A program made the translations under genes and the position numbers. DNA of 17,379 bases. Origin: Fontivivens sp964399735 (lineage in GTDB: Bacteria; Zhuqueibacterota; Zhuqueibacteria; Residuimicrobiales; Krinioviventaceae). This document shows, piece after piece, positions 14,703 through 17,379 of this stretch; the stretch's first letter is position 1; every line of letters begins with the position of its first letter. The notes beneath the pieces are model-generated. The model searched no databases and was not told the origin of the DNA. It saw nothing but the letters and a program-made list of their open reading frames with translations. The DNA lies in NCBI GenBank assembly GCA_964399735.1, contig CAYNSO010000082.1, forward strand, positions 1 through 17,379. Reading direction: 5' to 3'.

Positions 14703-15611
14703 ATGAAAAGAAGACAATTTATTCAGCTCGGCAGCGCCGCAGTTCTAGCCGCATTAGCATCCCCCTTGTCCGCAGCCGCCGGTACAATAAAAACCGCCGC
14801 TGATCTCCACAAATATCTGCGCTCACTGCACCCGATGCCGGAGCCTTCGGTCGATCAGATCATTATTGGCAGCCCGGAGACAGAAATCAAAAAAATCGGC
14901 GCCTGCTGGATGCCCTACTGGAAGACCCTGCGTCAGGCGGTTGCCGAAGGCGTAAACGTAATGGTCGTGCATGAACCAACCTTTTATTATCATAGAGAAA
15001 TGAACCCGAAAAACCCGGAATATGCCCAGGGATGCCCGGAAGCCAAAGCTGCCTATTTACAGGCAATTGACCAAAAAAAACAATGGCTTGTAGAAAACGA
15101 AATGGTCATCATCCGTTGCCACGACGTGTTGGATGCAGTGGCTGGTTTCGGCGTTCCCCTTGCCTTTGCCCGTGCGCTGGATTTTGCGGAAGAAAAACTG
15201 CACAACAGCAACACGTATTACCGGGTTTACAACATTGAACCCACACCTGCTCTTAAAATGGCCGAATATATTGTCAAACAGTTAAAATTGTTTAACCAGA
15301 CCGGCGTAGAGTTTTATGGCGACCCGGATTTCCAGGTTACCCGCGTCGGTATCGGCACCGGCTGCGCGTGTAATCCAATCGATTTCATGAATATGGGCGC
15401 CAATTTCTATGTCGCCATCGACGACAGTATCCGCACCTGGATACAAGCTGTCTATGCAGAAGATACCGGCATTCCACTGGTAGTGCTTCATCACGGTACC
15501 AGCGAAGAAAACGGTGTGCGATTATTAAGCGAACATCTGCAAAGCGCCTGTCCGCAAGTTCCGGTCATTCACTTTAACCAGGGCTGCGGATATCGTTGGG
15601 TTACGATATAA
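14703..15611 (+). CDS. Tat-exported NIF3-like dinuclear-metal protein
   Basis: The protein has 302 residues. The N-terminus MKRRQFIQLGSAAVLAALAS is a twin-arginine signal, cleaved probably near ASPLSAAAG. The rest has NIF3/YbgI features in order: VMVVHEPTF (87-94), where the usual HHP is HEP (His90, Glu91); RCHDVLD (138-144) with Asp144; and a C-terminal LHHGTSEENG (262-271) giving His264 and Glu268 at the four-residue spacing of YbgI. These residues hold two metals in NIF3 proteins. NIF3 proteins are normally cytoplasmic (about 250 residues), so export is unusual. GAGG (14694-14697) lies five bases before ATG. It is 28 bases behind the Cys-rich membrane protein and should be cotranscribed. 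The reaction is unknown, as for the whole family. Confidence 0.78.
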   Translation: MKRRQFIQLGSAAVLAALASPLSAAAGTIKTAADLHKYLRSLHPMPEPSVDQIIIGSPETEIKKIGACWMPYWKTLRQAVAEGVNVMVVHEPTFYYHREMNPKNPEYAQGCPEAKAAYLQAIDQKKQWLVENEMVIIRCHDVLDAVAGFGVPLAFARALDFAEEKLHNSNTYYRVYNIEPTPALKMAEYIVKQLKLFNQTGVEFYGDPDFQVTRVGIGTGCACNPIDFMNMGANFYVAIDDSIRTWIQAVYAEDTGIPLVVLHHGTSEENGVRLLSEHLQSACPQVPVIHFNQGCGYRWVTI

Positions 15612-15768
15612 TTAAAAAATTTTATAATTGACTCGTTATTTTTGCTGTATTCCGGTTCCAAATTACATAAATGATTTGACCAGAATAAAAATTAGTCTTA
15701 TCTTTATATAATTGTCATACCATAAAAAAATCATTATCCGCCTGCTGTAACTATTTGAGGTAACAAGA

Positions 15769-16983
15769 ATGGCCAACCCGGATCATCTGAAAATACTGAA
15801 ACAAGGCGTTAAAGAATGGAATGAATGGCGCAAGGACAATCCGCTTTTGATGCCCGATCTCCGCGAAGTAAAATTAAAAGGCGCAAAACTATGGGGCATA
15901 AATTTACATGGTGCAGATCTTGTTGGCGCTAATTTAAAAGGTGCAACCCTGCTCAAGTCCAATTTGATTGAAGCCGATCTGAGCGAGGCCAATCTTGAAG
16001 AGACCCGGCTCATGATCTCGGAAATGTGGGGTGCAAAACTGTGCAAGGCAAATTTAAACGGGGCAGACATGCGCATGGCAGAAATTGGCGATTGCGATAT
16101 GAGCAATGCTATTTTAAAGAATGTCAACCTCGGCCGCGCCAACCTGATGGCAGCTAATTTAAGCGCTGCCGATATGACCAATTGCACCCTGATCGAAACC
16201 AATATGAACGACGCCAACCTGGAAGGAACGATCCTCAACGGCATTACTTTTTATCGTTGCAGCACTTTTGGCTGGAAAATTAAAAATGTCGTGTGCGATT
16301 ATATTTATACCGATGTGGCCAGAAAATACCGCAACCCCAAAGAAGGCTCGTTACTGCCGGGGGAATTTGAAGAATTGTACAAATCCAAACCCACTATGGA
16401 GTTTATTTTTGATCACGGTATTTCCTGGGTCGATTCGTTGATTATTGAACTGATTGTCAACGAACTGGAAAAAGAAAAACCCGGCCTCGGCCTGAAATTG
16501 ATCAGCTATGACGGCAGAGGCGGGCAATCCCGCGCCAATTTTGCTATCAGCTCTTCGGTCATGGAAAAAGAAGCTGCCAGGGAAATTCAAACCCGCTATG
16601 AAGCCAAATCCAAAATGATTGAAAATCGAATGGATTGCATGTTTCAGTTCATTCTGCAAGCCAACAAACCGCCCAAAGAAGAAAAACTGGTACGCGAGGA
16701 ATATGAAAAACTACGCAGCGTACATAATAAAAATATCAATATCTGTACCAATGCCATTAATGAAATTAAAAATAGCGTGGAAAAGCATCCGTTCGACCGG
16801 TTTGTTCATAAAAGTAAACTGGAAATTATGACCGAACTTGATATGTATTTAAGAAACATGACCAATGACGGGCTTAAAACCACCGGCGAACGGGTGATGA
16901 AGTTGACCCAGCAGGAACTGGTGCCCATTCTGCCGCAAATTGTTACCCAACTGGCGGTGCTGTCGATCAACAAGCAGGAATAA
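15769..16983 (+). CDS. Pentapeptide-repeat protein with uncharacterised C-terminal region
   Basis: The protein has 404 residues. A short helical cap (5-28, with GVKEWNEWRKDNP) leads into about 27 pentapeptide repeats (about 31-165) of the A(D/N)LxxA type, such as GADLVGANLKGATL, forming a right-handed quadrilateral beta-helix. A linker motif, DYIYTDVARKYRNP (177-190) with LLPGEFEELY (195-204), is of a kind also seen after pentapeptide repeats in other large proteins. Residues 205-270 may form a compact domain. Residues 265-400 are mostly helical and charged, possibly coiled coil. There is no signal peptide, so it is probably cytoplasmic. GAGG (15757-15760) gives a good ribosome site. The function is unknown; a scaffold or an effector-like protein are both possible. 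Confidence 0.85.
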   Translation: MANPDHLKILKQGVKEWNEWRKDNPLLMPDLREVKLKGAKLWGINLHGADLVGANLKGATLLKSNLIEADLSEANLEETRLMISEMWGAKLCKANLNGADMRMAEIGDCDMSNAILKNVNLGRANLMAANLSAADMTNCTLIETNMNDANLEGTILNGITFYRCSTFGWKIKNVVCDYIYTDVARKYRNPKEGSLLPGEFEELYKSKPTMEFIFDHGISWVDSLIIELIVNELEKEKPGLGLKLISYDGRGGQSRANFAISSSVMEKEAAREIQTRYEAKSKMIENRMDCMFQFILQANKPPKEEKLVREEYEKLRSVHNKNINICTNAINEIKNSVEKHPFDRFVHKSKLEIMTELDMYLRNMTNDGLKTTGERVMKLTQQELVPILPQIVTQLAVLSINKQE

Positions 16984-17034
16984 TTTTAACCAGACTCGTA
17001 TTACTTTTACTTTGTATCAGGTGATCTTAAATTT

Positions 17035-17067
17035 GGTTCTATATTGTTTGTAGTGGGTAATTCTCCC
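17035..17067 (+). repeat. Dispersed repeat (family B), copy 2
   Basis: GGTTCTATATTGTT and GTGGGTAATTCTCCC align to copy 1 at 13571. Here the palindrome is clearer: AGTGGG (17052-17057) and CCCACT (17065-17070) with a seven-base loop. It begins 51 bases after the pentapeptide protein stop codon. Confidence 0.5.
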
Positions 17068-17258
17068 ACTATTTCAAGAACAGGAATACAGTCATATCAG
17101 GTATAAAGACCTGGTTAATGCAACTTTTCGTTGAATAACATTGAAAACATAAATTTATGTTTGAAGAAAAATAGTGTCTGCCAGCCATATAATTAGTTTT
17201 TTAAACTAAACTTTATAAAGAATATACTGCTATTAATAAACGTCATAATAACAAGTGG

Positions 17259-17323
17259 TTGAATGCTTTTCCCCGCGCTCTCGGCGACCTCTACGGTAAA
17301 ATATAAGAATGAAACCGCAGAGG
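17259..17323 (-). repeat. Dispersed palindromic element (family C), copy 2, inverted
   Basis: On the minus strand it reads CCTCTGCGGTTTCATTC, then TTTTACCGTAGAGG, and ends GCATTCAA, matching copy 1 at 13659-13740 in reverse orientation. The outer part of one arm is missing or diverged. The core arms CCTCTACGGT (17288-17297) and ACCGCAGAGG (17314-17323) pair with one mismatch. Confidence 0.6.
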
Positions 17324-17379
17324 AGAAAAAGAATAAAACCTTTCCACGTCTTTTATATTTAAAAAGAACTTGATACAAT

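Larger units (their letters stand above)
16984..17379. other. Intergenic region at window end, about 396 bases
   Basis: No gene is supported; the 61-residue minus-strand frame at 17193-17378 overlaps a palindromic repeat and looks spurious. The region contains the family B repeat (17035-17067), a small hairpin CAGGT/ACCTG at 17098-17113, and the family C repeat in reverse orientation (17259-17323). Confidence 0.5.

Noticed and set aside
17193..17378. 61-residue minus-strand frame at the window end
   Set aside because: It overlaps a palindromic dispersed repeat and runs to the window edge; no coding signature.

Overview
The window looks like a chromosomal segment of a Gram-negative bacterium from the Bacteroidota/FCB side of the tree, for example Calditrichota, KSB1 or a similar lineage. 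The evidence is a TonB-dependent receptor with a carboxypeptidase-regulatory-like N-terminal domain followed by a DUF4249-type lipoprotein, several lipoproteins, and three Tat-exported proteins. The exact phylum is an inference. Base composition is moderate, intergenic regions are AT-rich and long, and they carry many dispersed palindromic repeats. I see no rRNA, tRNA, transposase, phage gene, cas gene or CRISPR array.

Layout. 1-457 is a gene-free, repeat-rich stretch: a 69-bp tandem duplication, then a run of perfect short hairpins framed by a 10-bp inverted repeat. 458-1108 (-) is a HAD-family phosphatase with a TTG start. 1380-1853 (+) is a small membrane protein with a bacterial PH domain. 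1996-5110 (+) is a two-gene outer-membrane uptake unit (TonB-dependent receptor plus DUF4249 lipoprotein), closed by a hairpin at 5140-5172. 5307-6392 (-) is a membrane-anchored SpoIIE/RsbU-type PP2C phosphatase. 6580-7536 (+) is a Tat-exported, probably lipid-anchored, aldo/keto reductase. After a repeat-bearing gap, 8092-8664 (+) is an orphan lipoprotein ending at a good bidirectional terminator. 8858-11368 (-) is a four-gene extracytoplasmic stress cassette, in transcription order: ECF sigma factor, one-TM anti-sigma-like protein, Spy/CnrX-like periplasmic protein, and a secreted CBM9-like protein with a Gly/Arg-rich insert. 11797-13502 (+) holds DjlA (TerB plus J domain) and a second Tat-exported aldo/keto reductase. 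14129-15611 (+) is a pair: a cysteine-rich four-TM protein of unknown family and a Tat-exported NIF3-like metal protein. 15769-16983 (+) is a pentapeptide-repeat protein with a long C-terminal region I do not recognise.

How the genes fit together. Much of the window concerns the cell envelope: outer-membrane uptake, envelope stress sensing by a sigma/anti-sigma/periplasmic-sensor relay, exported oxidoreductases, and an exported metal-site protein beside a Cys-rich membrane protein. The last block (about 13571-17326) is flanked by two related repeat families. The most unusual points are the ECF sigma factor with no ATG/GTG/TTG start, the Cys-rich membrane protein plus exported NIF3-like pair, and the hairpin array at 232-441.
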